64,000 bases of DNA from NCBI GenBank assembly GCA_014281115.1, contig JACONQ010000002.1:3782001-3846000 (forward strand), given 5' to 3'. The position numbers and the translations under genes are program-made. This document shows positions 11,109 through 23,100 of this stretch, one piece after another; position 1 is the stretch's first letter; each line of letters opens with the position of its first letter. The DNA is from Laburnicola sp. R22_1. Its lineage: Eukaryota > Ascomycota > Dothideomycetes > Pleosporales > Didymosphaeriaceae. The notes under the pieces were generated by a model. The model was not told the origin of the DNA. It was given only the letters and a program-made list of their open reading frames with translations, and did no database searches.

Positions 11109-14100
11109 ATGCTTCATGCACGCTTCGTGCCCATGGCCGACATGTCCTCTCCCGAGTCCATCCAACTCGACATTGCCTTCATCCAACATAACATGGCAAC
11201 CTTGGATTCGAGGGACCCGGACTACCAGCAAGACATGGCATACTACGAAGACCAGCTCGAAAAACTCAATGCCCGGCTGAACCAACTCTCGCCGTCTGGT
11301 GCTTCGCCGGCTGGCTATTCACCTGAAAATATCTCCGCCACGCCCGGTTCCAGCACGGATTGGAGCAATGCATCTCGCAAACGTCTTCGCGAACCGTCAG
11401 CTTCCGACAATGAGGATCCGGGCAATGCCCCAGCAGAGAGCCCAGGCTCGCCAATGTCCATCGACGTCCCGGGCGATTGGCCAAAGTCCGCCGGCAAGCG
11501 TCCCCGTCAGAACACCTTCCAAACTGGCGCCGACGTCATCGACCTCACGAATGAGCTGTTGTACCCTGAAATGCTGGACCTCCAGCAGTACAACAGTGAC
11601 CCGTTTCCAGAGTTGTTCCATGCGTACCAACCGGTACAGGCCGAAAGCCAGCCAGCTGACGCCTTTGCCAACGACTCTATGACTATCGACCATCTAGCTG
11701 AGTTCATTTTGACACCCCCACCCGAGGGTGACGCCTTCCCATACAACCAAAACACGCGCAACCCTACTTTTCCAGCAAACCTTCCGCTGCTAAATGTTGC
11801 GCTTGCCAACGATGCATATAAACGTGAGAGCCACCGTGACATACCAGCGCTCTCGCCCTCGCCTACCACAGATCTGGATGTAGTGCAGGCACTGATCGAA
11901 AACATCAAGGGTCAAGATGATGATGATATTCCACGAGAACCGACCCCGAAGGCTATGAGCTCCAAGCTGATGGCGCATCAACAGCAAGGCCTCGCGTGGT
12001 TGCTCAACATGGAACGCGGCATGAACAAGGGCGGCATCTTAGCCGACGAAATGGGTCTGGGCAAAACCATTGAAGGCTTATCGTTGATACTGGCCAATCC
12101 ATCACAGAATCCGGCAAGGAAGACGACCCTGATCATTGCTCCTGTGGCTCTGATGCGACAGTGGGAGAAGGAACTTGAGCGTCACGTGCGTCCGGGCCAT
12201 CGACTCAGCGTATTCACTTACCACCGGAAGGGCAAAAATGCCGATTTCAACGCCCTTCGACAGTACGATGTCGTACTGACGACGTATGGGACACTTTCAC
12301 ATGAGCTCAAACGCCTCGAAAGCCGGAAAGAGGCCGAGGCTAACGAGCGTGAGCGTCAAGATTCCACCAAGTACAAGCGGTCGGCGAAGGAGAGGCTCTC
12401 CCTTCTTGGTCCGGAATGTCTATGGTATCGTGTCATACTTGATGAGGCCCAATGCATCAAGAATCGGAGTACTCTTACTTCGAAGGCCGCGACCGAGCTC
12501 CAATCTCAGCTTAGGTTGTGTATGACGGGGACCCCCATGCAGAACTCGATCGAAGAATTGTACCCGTAAGTGGCCCTAAGATGTCTTGTTCTTTTGAGAT
12601 CAAGCGCTACCGGAACACCACCAGGAACTTTGTACATATGCTGACTTGAGCCAGACTCGTACGCTTCCTCCATATCACATCCTACCAAGCATGGCCTACA
12701 TTCAACGATCAATTCATCAAGCCGATCAAGGCAGGCACTGATGCCAGTCGGGAACGCGGCATGAGCCGTCTCCAAGCCCTCATCAAATCCATCATGTTGC
12801 GTCGCGGCAAGACCACAATCGTCGATGGGAAGCCTATCTGTGATTTGCCGCCGAAACATGTCAACGTGAGGCCTGTGGAATTTTCCGAGGCAGAGCATGC
12901 ACTGTAAGTTTCTAACGCAACCCTCCGTGCATCTTGCTGACACATCCCAGGTATAAGGCCGTTGAAACCAAATCACAGATCAGGTTCAACAAATACCTGA
13001 AGAAAGGCACGGTAACCAACAATTATGCGAACATCCTCCTCATGCTGTTGCGCTTGCGTCAGATTTGCTGTCACCCCCATCTCATAAAGGATCTGGGTGT
13101 TCAAGTATCTACGGATGGCATCGCTGAAGATGACCTGAAGAGCCGAGCCGAGTAAGTCCAACCTCTGAACCTGTCTAGCTCCTTGCTAACCCCGCCCAGA
13201 ATGCTTGATGAAGATGTCGTCCGACGTCTAAAGGAAGTTGACGGCTTCGAGTGTCCTATCTGTTATGAGACGGAGATCAATCCGACCATCATTATCGATT
13301 GCGGACACACGTGCTGCGGCGAGTGTTTCCAAAAGCTCATTGATCCCGGCCGCGCCGTGCAGGACGGCAACGAGGCCCCTGCTCCAAAATGTCCCCACTG
13401 CCGTGGCGCGTTGAGTTCCGCGCGCATCACTGATTACCGTCACTTTTGCAAAGTGTTCTGTCCCGACAAATTTGAGGCTCTTCGTCGCGCACTTACTGGA
13501 CAAGAATCTGCCGAGGACGATGAGCAAAATAGTGACGAAGAGGACGAAGAGGACGAAGAGGAGGATGACGATAGTGATGACGATGATGACGTGGACATGA
13601 ACGACCCAACGCTTGGCGGCTTCATCGTCGACGATGATGAGGACGACGATATGGATAGTCCCGCACGAGGTGCTTACGATTCCGAAGCTGGCGCTGTTGG
13701 CGGGTCTGCCAAGCGCAAGGGAAAGGGCAAAGCCAAAAAGAAGCCGTCGAAATCCCTAGCGGAATTGAAGAAGGAATCTCTCAAGAGCGCAGAGGCCAAG
13801 AAGCAGTACCTCCGGTGTCTTCGCAAGTCGTTCAAGAGTTCTGCTAAGATTGACAAGACGATGGAACTTCTCATCGACATTCGGGAAAACGACCCCACGG
13901 AGAAGACTCTTATCTTCTCCTCGTTTACCACGTTGCTTGATCTCCTCGAGGTGCCTCTTTCGAAGAAGAAGTTTAAGTATCAGCGGTATGATGGCAGTAT
14001 GCGGTTTGATGATCGCGTCGATGCCGTCAACGACTTCATGGATAATGCAAGCGAGAACATTATGCTCATCTCGCTCAAGGCTGGCAATGCGGGTCTGAAC

Positions 14101-14415
14101 TTGAACAAGGCTTCTCAGGTCATCATGCTTGATCCGTTCTGGGTAAGTCCCAACACTACTATTATTTTCGAACGCCTTACTAACGCATATCAGAATCCTT
14201 TCGTCGAAGATCAAGCTGTCGACCGCGCGCATCGGATGCCGCAGAAGCGGGAGGTACATGTCCATAGGGTGCTCGTTCCCGAGACGGTGGAGGACCGCAT
14301 CATTGCGCTGCAGGATAAGAAGAGGGATATGATTAATACGGCGCTCGATGAGAATGTCGGGAAGAGCCTGACGAAGCTGTCGGTTGGGGAGCTGAGGAGC
14401 TTGTTTGGCTTGTGA
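11109..14415 (+). CDS. uls1: SNF2-family ATPase with embedded RING finger (Uls1/Ris1-like)
   Basis: DNA translocase/ubiquitin ligase of the Rad5/Rad16/Uls1 branch; likely a SUMO-targeted ligase acting on chromatin. Exons: 11109-12565, 12655-12903, 12951-13151, 13200-14142 and 14194-14415; 1,023 aa. Visible parts: a SUMO-interaction-like VIDLT near residue 141; helicase motif I DEMGLGKT (about 313); motif II DEAQ (about 443); a C3HC4 RING starting CPICYE with CGHTCCGEC and CPHC (about 650-695); an acidic Asp/Glu tract (about 740-775); a Lys-rich linker; and the helicase C lobe with motif VI DPFWNPFVEDQAVDRAHRMPQ. The fourth intron (14143-14193) is 51 nt, in frame and stop-free, so it can be mistaken for coding; removing it restores motif VI. 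Starts at residue 9 or 12 (MADMSS) are equally possible. Rad16 or Rrp1/2-type assignment is the alternative. Confidence 0.85.
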
Positions 14416-15583
14416 GCGGATGGATGGCGGTCTGCGTCTCTCTCTCTTGTCAGTGGGAAGTCGCAAGCTTGCCACAAGTACCTGCCGTTGCGTTACGAAG
14501 TGCTTCTGTACGAAGTTCTGGCTTGGCTTCGTCGTACGACTGCAGTTCTGGGACGCACGCTACAGTCTCCCCAACTGGTTCATTCGGCTTATACCAGATA
14601 GACTACACCCTACCACGCTCTGGAAACACGCCGGGACTCATCCACGCGATGCGATGCGATGCGATACAACGCGTACGCGTCTACTAATCTCGTCTGTCAA
14701 TGGCTGGCTGGTTGTCTTTGCCACTTCTCAGCTACAACTAGCTAAGGTTGCACATTTTCTCTTTTCTTTCCTGCTTCACATGGGTATATATATTAGGGGT
14801 CATCTATCTACACTGGGAACGGGAGTGGGAATTCTTTGATACCCTTTTCCTTCTACTTTTTGTTCGGTCCGGTACGCTGCATATTAGGAGTAGGTGGCTA
14901 TCTATGCAGGTGGGGGTAGATAAAAATGCGGATCTAGTTATGTTATGGCGATAGCAATAGACGACGTGTGCGTTCGCGGGTAAGGAGCGCGAAGGAATAT
15001 TAAAAGATGGGTGTGGGTTTGAGAGATGTGTGGTTGATGGGTTCTTTAGTGTGATGTGATGTGATGGGATGGTTTACTAGATTCGTGTCTTAGTTGTATC
15101 ATAGTAGTACTTTGCAGCCAGCGATTGCTGTGGGTAGATGGATAGATAGATAATGGGGAGGGGGTTGGGCTGGATGAGTAGGAAGGGGGTGGGAATGGGG
15201 TGGAGTGGAGTTGGGGGATACGTGGGTGATGGGAATGGATAGATAGATGGATAGATGGGTAGTGGGTAGGTGAGAAAATCAGATGGTATAGCAGTGGGGT
15301 TGGTTGGTGTATAGTTACTTTGTGCGTATTTTATATTAGTTTATATATATTGTGTGTCTGCAAATTGTGATGGATGCTGCAGGTACAGCGTAGATGCAGG
15401 TAAGCGCTAGAACGATAACGGCTAGACGGAGACTCGTCCGATGTCGTCAGCCCTGCCCTCATTCCGGGGTAGCTCTTTGAGACTCGAGATAACGCCCGCA
15501 TTGTCTGACCCGTATATCATTCCACGCCTCCCGCATGTCCCCTTCACACAATCAATCCATTCACTCCCCCAGTACCTGCAGCC
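14416..15583. other. Intergenic region with GATA-type simple repeats
   Basis: 1.17 kb. 14990-15350 is G/T/A-rich with runs of GATAGATAGATA (15141-15152 and 15238-15256) and GGGTGGG-like sequence, downstream of the SNF2 gene. A C-rich promoter follows before the ATG at 15584. No gene or RNA recognised. Confidence 0.5.
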
Positions 15584-17562
15584 ATGCGCCACCTCCCCGA
15601 CGAAATCATTCTCCAGATCATCGCGTGTAAGTCGCATCGCCGTCGGAACGTTTCCCGCCGGCCGGAACTGACTGACACGCCCCGCTAGACCTCGAGCCCG
15701 AAGAGCTCGTGAGCCTCCAACACGTGTCGCGCCAGTTCCTCGCGATATCCCGGGACAACGAACTATGGAAGCAGCTCTGCTTCGAGCACTCGGCTGCGGA
15801 GCGGAGACGGCGCCGTCTGCAGTCGACCTCGGACGTGGATCCGCGGCTGGCCGAGCTTATCCGAGCTGCGAACGAGGTCGCCAGCGCCTTTACGACGGAC
15901 GTCCACGATGCGACCGCGCCGAGCGCCGACGTCCAAGCGCAGAGGAATGTGGGGAAGCGGAAAGCGGCGCTGCTCGCGAATTGGGACCCGGCCTATCCCG
16001 GAGAGAAGGTCGACTTCTACCAAGAGTTCATACAGCGGCATGCGCCGCATTCGATAAGCTGGTTCCAGGACGCGAAGCACGGCCATCGGGACGACAATCT
16101 GCACCACGAAGCGACGGGCGCGGGGATCCTGTATAATGAGCTGGGGCTGGCAGAGAAGCTGGTGGCGCCGCTGGAGGATGGCAGCATCAGCATATGGGAC
16201 GCAAGTGCAAGGAGCGAGCGCCAGGGCAGCATCGTTGCCAGGACGGCAATAGGCGTGCTGCCGAACAAGGGCTCGGATCTGGACTACGATACAAGACTCA
16301 CGCAGAGCCAGGCCATTATGACGGAGACGGGTGCTGTCGAGTGCGTGAGCATCGACAGTAGACAGAAGAAGGCTTTCTTTGCTGTTCAAAACATGCTCAA
16401 TGAAGTCGATCTTCACACGCTGCAGGTCGTGTCGCGGACACCGTATCCGTTCCCCATTACCGCGCTCTCTGAAGCACGACACCCGACACCGCTCACAGTC
16501 GGCACGAACTGGACAGTGCACCTGCACGACACCCGAAGGCCGCCTTCCGTGCCGTCTGCCGCTCGCTGTGAGCTCATCGGCGGCTCGACCGATACGTCCT
16601 TCTCCCGTCTCGAAACCGGCGACTTCAACGGGCACGTCTCGCTCGCGCAGCCCGGCGCACTCTCCATCCTCCACCTCCCCACGACCCGCGAATGGGACGG
16701 CAACGGCGACATCTGGCTCGCCGGCCGCTTCACCAGCCTCCTCAACTTCGACCGGCGCTTCTTCCCCCGCCTGCGCGGCACCGTCCACTCAGGCGCCCGC
16801 CTCTCCTGCCTGACCGCCCTCCCTCACCCCTTCATCCCGCACGACCTGCGCCTCCACCGCGCCTACACATCGCCCAGCCTCGTCCGCCAAGCAAAGTCTA
16901 CCCCAGGCTACACGCTCGTCGCAGCGGGCGAATACAAGGGCAAAGGCTCCCTCGAACTCTACGGCCTGTCGGCCGATCCCGCCCGCTCGATTAATTCGTC
17001 TGACACGCGCACTACGCGCAATCACAATGCGTATTATCAGAATCGGCAGACGGCGTCCGGGTCCAAATTGCTGGCTGTTGCGGCGCATGGGACGCGCGTT
17101 GTATTTTCGGATGGGGATGGGAATCTTAAGTGGGTGGAGCGGGATGGGGTGACGCCGGTGAGGGGGTTTAATGTTAATAGTTTGCCTCGTAGGGGGGTGG
17201 GGGTGGGGGTGGGGAATCGTGACCATAATGCGGGCGTGGTGGCAGATGGCGAGGGCGAGGGCGATATTGTAAAGACGATTTTGCCGAGTGTGAGGGCGGG
17301 GTCCGGGGCTGAGAATGCGAATGTGGATGTGAAGCTTGGGGAGGATAATATTATTGTTTGGACGGGAGAGGGGAGGTTGGGCCTTGTGGGGTTTGGAAGG
17401 GGGGGAGCGGTGGGGTTTGATAGAGATGGAGATGAGGTGGATGGGGAGGGGGAGGGGAAGGGGAGTGAAGAGGGGAGGAGGAGGGCATATGGGGCGGAGA
17501 TGCGGAGGGCGTTGGAGGTGCAGGCGAGGGAGGTACGGTGGTTGAGGGGGTATGGGTTGTGA
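15584..17562 (+). CDS. F-box domain protein
   Basis: Probable substrate adaptor of an SCF ubiquitin ligase. Exon 1 is 15584-15626, the intron 15627-15688 (62 nt, GTAAGT...CTAG) and exon 2 15689-17562; 638 aa. Splicing joins MRHLPDEIILQIIA to YLEPEELVSLQHVSRQF, a complete N-terminal F-box (LP, EIIL, L..L..VSR.F, LW). The next residues, NELWKQLCFEHS, are the usual F-box tail. The rest shows short strand-turn units such as DGSISIWDAS, TVHLHDTRR and NLKWVERDG that suggest a divergent WD-like propeller; this is inference. The last third changes codon choice abruptly: third positions go from C to G at about 17040, and the C-terminus becomes Gly/Glu/Arg-rich (GEGEG, VGVGVG). The substrate is unknown. 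Confidence 0.85.
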
Positions 17563-17848
17563 GATTGTGAGATGTGGATGGGGTGGAGTGTGTGGGTCGC
17601 AGTCGCAGTGGAATTGTTATTATTCGTTTGTGATGTGTGAACTGTATGCGTAGTTTCGCGTCAGTGAGCTTGATGGGTGATGGGTGATGGGTGATTGCCA
17701 TGCTACCTTTTCTATCCATATATACATGTACTATATAAAACATACGCATGTCCAATCTCATGTTCCACCCCACTCCCTCCCCAATACAATACAACATCCC
17801 TTTTTTCCTCTTACTTTTTATCGAGTACGTACATTTTTACCTATCTGT

Positions 17849-17883
<35 letters not shown>

Positions 17884-18973
17884 TATTTAGAATACTACCT
17901 ACACGTCTTTAATACATACTCATCCTATCTACCTATCTACATATCCACCTATCCACCTATCCACCCCCTTATCTCACTATACATCCACAAATTCAACAAC
18001 CAACAAACCAACTCCAAAGAATAAAAGGATAAACATACTACTACAGCACACCCACCCCATTAAGTAAGCTATTATCCGCTCTTTAGCATAACCCTACCAC
18101 ATACATTTCGTGTTATTTATTTACCGCTTTATTCCGTCTGTCGATTCGTCCATCCAGGCGTTCGTATTCCTATTTTACTATTTAGGTTAGAGTAGAATAA
18201 GGTAGGGTAAGGTAGGGTAAGCTCTAGGAATAGAGGCATAGATAAACAAACACGTTATAAATAGAGAGGGAGAAGAAGAAAAAAAAATAAACCTTGCCCT
18301 AGTAATCCTACCACTGTGGCTGATCCCAATCGCGCCTCTTTTTTTTTTTTTTTTACGTACCTTGGCTGTTGAACCTTGGTTGTGCTTGCTGTTAATTAAG
18401 TCTCATAATCTGTAAAAGGGTAGGTCGACTATAAACTGATAGGAATGAATGAATGAAATTAATCCTACCACAGAAACAATCCACAGCCAAGATGTCCATC
18501 TTACACACCTACCTACCATTTCGCGGCATACTCCCGAGAGACAAAATCATGTAAGCATCAACGAAAAGAAACACCAGCTTCACAGTACACCAAAGTTGAA
18601 AAAGAAGCATTCAATTCTGCAGAAACTTTTTGGTATCAGGCTGTAACACTATACATCTAATAGCTTCGTCCTCTCCTCCGTCGTAGAGAAGCTTTCGATT
18701 TCGTACAGACTTTTGATATTGGGCATACGTAACACAACGGCTGAAGGCGTTGTGTTGTCTCCTCTGCGTTACAGCCAGCCCTCATGCCCATGCATCCTCA
18801 TGCAGAGCCGGTATGCCCATTCACAGCTTTGCCATTAGCACTGAGTGTCTAACAAACATTCGAGCATCCTTGCACACATCGTCATCTACCAGCCGCTAGC
18901 GATTCCAGATGAACAACTATACAGTTAGCAAACTGCCCAGCCGAATTCCAAAGTCTCAACTTACCGTCTTCTC
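17563..18973. other. Intergenic region between convergent genes
   Basis: 1.4 kb. It is G-rich to about 17690, then flips to C/T- and A/C-rich, with a (CT)n run at about 17853-17882. AT-rich sequence with an A run (about 18280) and a T run (about 18341-18353) follows. Both neighbouring genes end here, so this is 3' flank of both. No coding region recognised. Confidence 0.5.
17853..17882. repeat. (CT)n microsatellite
   Basis: About 15 uninterrupted CT units between the F-box gene and the 2EXR-like gene. Confidence 0.9.
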
Positions 18974-20189
18974 TCAGCCCCAATCCGACTCACTATCCTC
19001 CACACGATAAGAACATGTTTCACAACCATCCTCTCTGTCATGAAGGTGGAACATATACTGAGCGTGGTAGCTGCGGTATTCAGAGCGAGATGATTCGACC
19101 AAAAATCCACTCTGGCCAAACAAGTGGTCATAAATGCAATAAGCTCCTGGCGGTCTCTCTTGTATCAGAGCAACCTCCTCCTCATCCATGGTGGCTTTGT
19201 AGTCGATGAACCCCCACAGACCGCTTCGACGTCCGTTATCGTTTCGATGAGATGCTTGGTCTTGCTGATATCGAGCTCGTCTCGGATGAGCTTGCTAATT
19301 GTCTCGTTCAACTCACGCTCACGAAGTATGTGCAATTCGTACTCTTCATCGTCAGGCCCCCAAGGATTGTCGGAAACGAAACGGACATCGAACCGGTGTT
19401 GGCGAACCCAACAGACGTATAGAAGCGCAGTGATGTCGAGATCCTGTCCCATGCCTACCGTATAGGACCAGGGTGTGTAGTCGCTCTCCTCTGGGCCCGG
19501 TTGTTTCGAGAAGCGAAAAGGTTGGATGTTGAGAGTGACTTGATTCAAACGCACAGTGTGAATCTGCGAGCCCAAGTCCCTCAGCCAGGATGCTGCAGCC
19601 AGGATGGAGGGATCGTCCTCGTTTCCGCTGCAGTCGTCCGAAGATCGTTCCAGAAGGACGATTCGATCCTTATGATCCATTACAAACTTGTTCTCACCAT
19701 AGAAAATCGTTGAGGCTTCCTTGTACATTTGCCGACAGACGAGGAAGATCGTCAAGGGAGGTAGATAGGCGCAGACGAAATCCCGGGGCAAGTTCGCCCC
19801 CACCGCCACGCCGCCCCTGGTGGGCCTCAACTGGATATGATGTGAGAATTTTATGATGTGAGAATTTGTGATGCAGTTTGGTTGATTGTACTTACGACCT
19901 CCGCCTCCATGCTATGACAAGCTTGCAAATGTTTGCCTACTCCGAACAAGTGGTCATTGGCGTCGTAAATTTGGTGGTATAGATGGGCACCCTTGTCTTT
20001 GAAAGGGCGAAGAACATTGAGGGGACCTGGGAAGATCAGACACAGCTTGTAAATTCCGTTGCGGATCTCGCCCGATAGTGCGAGGAAGCCCGGCTTGGTT
20101 TCGGTGCTGCTGCCAGACGCAATCGGCTTGGGAGCTGGCCCGATGGCCCATGGCTCACGCGCTATTTGCGCTAAGTCGGCACTAGACAT
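18974..20189 (-). CDS. 2EXR-like protein, apparently frameshifted near its 3' end
   Basis: Uncharacterised fungal protein of the type with an FLxLxxEIRNxIY motif near the N-terminus and CRQMYKEASTIFYGEN further on, a family common in Dothideomycetes. Exon 1 is 19896-20189 (ATG in MSSADLAQ; an in-frame ATG also exists at 20300). The intron is 19831-19895. Exon 2 starts at 19830 and meets a stop at 19165-19167. The last 15 or so residues before that stop are Arg-rich and out of character. The +1-shifted frame just downstream of a run of five G (coding strand, near 19210-19215) continues with protein-like sequence (GFIDYKATMDEEEVALIQ...) to a stop at 18974. So either one G is missing (assembly error or recent mutation) or the gene is decaying. 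Function unknown. Confidence 0.6.
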
Positions 20190-23100
20190 TAGGAATGGAG
20201 GTGGTGTAGTGGAGGTGGAGTGGTCAGAGTGTGGGTTCAAATTAAGCGGAGGTGCGGTTTTGCTGTCGATGTTTTGGCAGTCGCGTGGCTGGCTAACCAC
20301 GCCATTGCCGCCACCTAGGTGCCTGCCCCACTACCCAACTAGACCTGTGCGCCCTGGAGCTGCAGGAATTCTTATCATCCAGCAGTGGTATTGGTAATAC
20401 TGACAGGATATTTCTGCTGCTTCGCCCTGACAGTACCACCACTCCGTCACCTGCGCCGACACCTGACGCTGGCCGGCGACCTTTTGGAGGACTAAGAACG
20501 ACAGCGAGAGTGGATTCGGGTAATACATGCCACTAGAAACAGCATGAAGATCATCGTCCGTATAATCCGGGGCTGACATGTGTGTCAAGTAGGATGAAAC
20601 CCCATCGACCAGAGACATTACCTCCTGTCCTCGCACCCGGGCGGCCATCCTCGAGTCATGCGCAGCCAAACGCTCCCTCGTGGTACAATTACAGGCCTTT
20701 CGTAGCAACCGTCTTCGTCGAGTACGAGTTACAGCCCAGAATTCGCAAGTCGCTCATCGTAACCCCCACTTTGGAGCCGTCGTGGACTCCCGCGGCCCTG
20801 TAGATCGATTGGAAAAGGAACAGACACGAGCTTTCTTCACGTGTCTGGCCGCCGAGCGCAATAGTCTTCTTCGAAATTGGCGGGATAAACTATGGGGATG
20901 AAGATGAGAGCTTTGCCTGAGCGCGCCTAGAAGCAAAGGAGCGACAGCTTTGCCTGCGCAGGTTGGGGTCATAGGGTCAAGGAAGGCCAAGCCAACATAC
21001 GTGGTGTACAGACAGGCAACGAGGACGCAATAAAAGCTACAAAATTGGGGGTGCGTAGCATTCGACCGGACCGTGGAGTGCAGATGCAACGCATCCAGGA
21101 CAAGCGGTGCCCTCCTTCTAACCAGTCTAGGCCAGACCTTCTCCGAATACGATGCGTCAGATCTAGTAACGTCGCATACAATGACCCCATCGCATGGCCG
21201 GACTAGCCAACGACCGGCTTCGAGAGATCGATGTGCGCGCGTGCGTTATAACGACCCTTCAATCCGCCTAAGAAGGCGATTTATGAGAACAGGGTGCACA
21301 CCAATGACCACCCACGATAGGAACGCTACAATTGAAGCGCACACGGAGATAGGGCACCGGGCCCCGGCTCAACACCACCTCGTGGAACGTATACGTTGAT
21401 CCGGTGAACAAGTTGCGTCACATAGACCGGCACAGCGGGGCCCTATCCCTATGTCTCCATGTGGCAGAAGGTTCATGTTGTCCGTTTGCTGGTTTGTGGG
21501 CCGGTGAGCGCGACACAAACGACCCCCATATGTTTGCCATGGGCTGAGACATCCGTGTGCAGAGCAGGATGCGTTGAGATGATACCGGGGAGTGGCTGAA
21601 ACGCTTTAAGAAGGGTTGCGCAGAAACAAAAAAGAGGCTGGGTGCTAGCTTCAAGAGCAAGGATAAGAAGCAACACATCCAGTGAGCGGCGCATACAGAA
21701 CAGAATTCGTGATGGTACAAGCCCGACGAGAATCCAAAGATGGCTTGACCAAACAAGGCTTGTAGCTTCTGAGTTGGTCTTGTTCCAGAAGTTTAGGCTA
21801 GCTGCCACGACTCCAACTCGCATATACCAGTGGGTAGACGAAGACACCGGAATGGATCTGCAATTTCTTTGCTGTAGCACTGTCGCCGAAGAAGATCGTC
21901 TGGGTCGTGGAGTCGAGTTGTTACCAAGCGACACCCTGAATCCAATTCATACACCAGAGACCTCGGCGGCGAGTGCGACGTTCTTTGGGACATCCAGTGT
22001 CACTTCGTGCGTCTCCGGTAGCTTCGTTGTAAAAGCGAAAAAGCGGCCACTTCGATCCTCATCGCACATAACCGGAAAGGGGGGCAGAGACCAAATCTTC
22101 TGCACTAGCACCTGCTAAGATGAGCTGTAACCGTCCGATGATGGTGCCGCGCAAGACAAGTCTCCACCGTATGGCTGCAGCCTTGATCTGAAAGACTCCT
22201 CCCAGGACAAGTAATGGGTTCCAGCAAGTATCGAGATACGGCTGGCCTGACTTTCCACACTGCCATGGAATGTTGGTGAGGGATGACATAAATGTCGACA
22301 AGCCGCGATTCATTCGACCATAAACGTAAGAAGCAATGTTATCGGGCAAGGCAGCCTGTATATCGTTCTTGCCTTCTCGGGTACAGCGAGGCTCCAATAA
22401 ACCCTGAAGGTGGAGCGAACAGCGTCCAAGACGAACAGTCTGCAATTGCCGAAGCGACAGCCTTCTATACAAGAAGCCCTGGAGTAGCACCCGTCCCGGA
22501 TTCATGATTTAGGTCCAGGGGACCATGCTTTATTTCTGTTCTCTTCTGCACGTAAAACTGAACCGTAACTGGAGGTGCTGCTTAGGGTGCAAGCTCCGCG
22601 ACCCGGATAACGACCGCAAAATTGTCGCGCTGGTGGAAGATGGGAAAAGCACGCTTTCAGCACGTCTGACATGAGCCTCGACTTTCTTCCCGACCGTCCG
22701 GGCCAGGCAGCCGCGGAGGCTTGATTGAGAAGACCTAGGTTGCTCTCGTTGGCCGCCTTTCTCTCCGTATCCTGGCATGCTTCTCGATCCGAAGCAGCAA
22801 CGAAGTGGGATGAGGTGGGGGATCTGCAGCCACCGATATTCGCGTGGCCGAACATGCACCACACAATGCAGCAAGAAACTGCGACCGCGCATCCGAGAAC
22901 GCGCGACTCTAGCTCTCTCAGCAAGCGTAGGAAAGCTGCCCGGGTTGACACCCTCAGGCCATGGATCGTCCAAGAACATGTAATCGTCGTCGGCGCACTC
23001 TGGGCGAGTGAGAGTCGATGCAAATTTATCGCCAGTGATTTCGTTGCGTAGTGCGCTTGGTTGGGAAGGCGTCCTGTACGTCCGAAGCAGCGAAAAGATT

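Noticed and set aside
20331..20708. Minus-strand 125-codon frame with PDYTDDDLHAV and PLSLSFLVLQKV
   Set aside because: Parts look protein-like but no family is recognisable and there are no matching exons; kept only within the relic observation.
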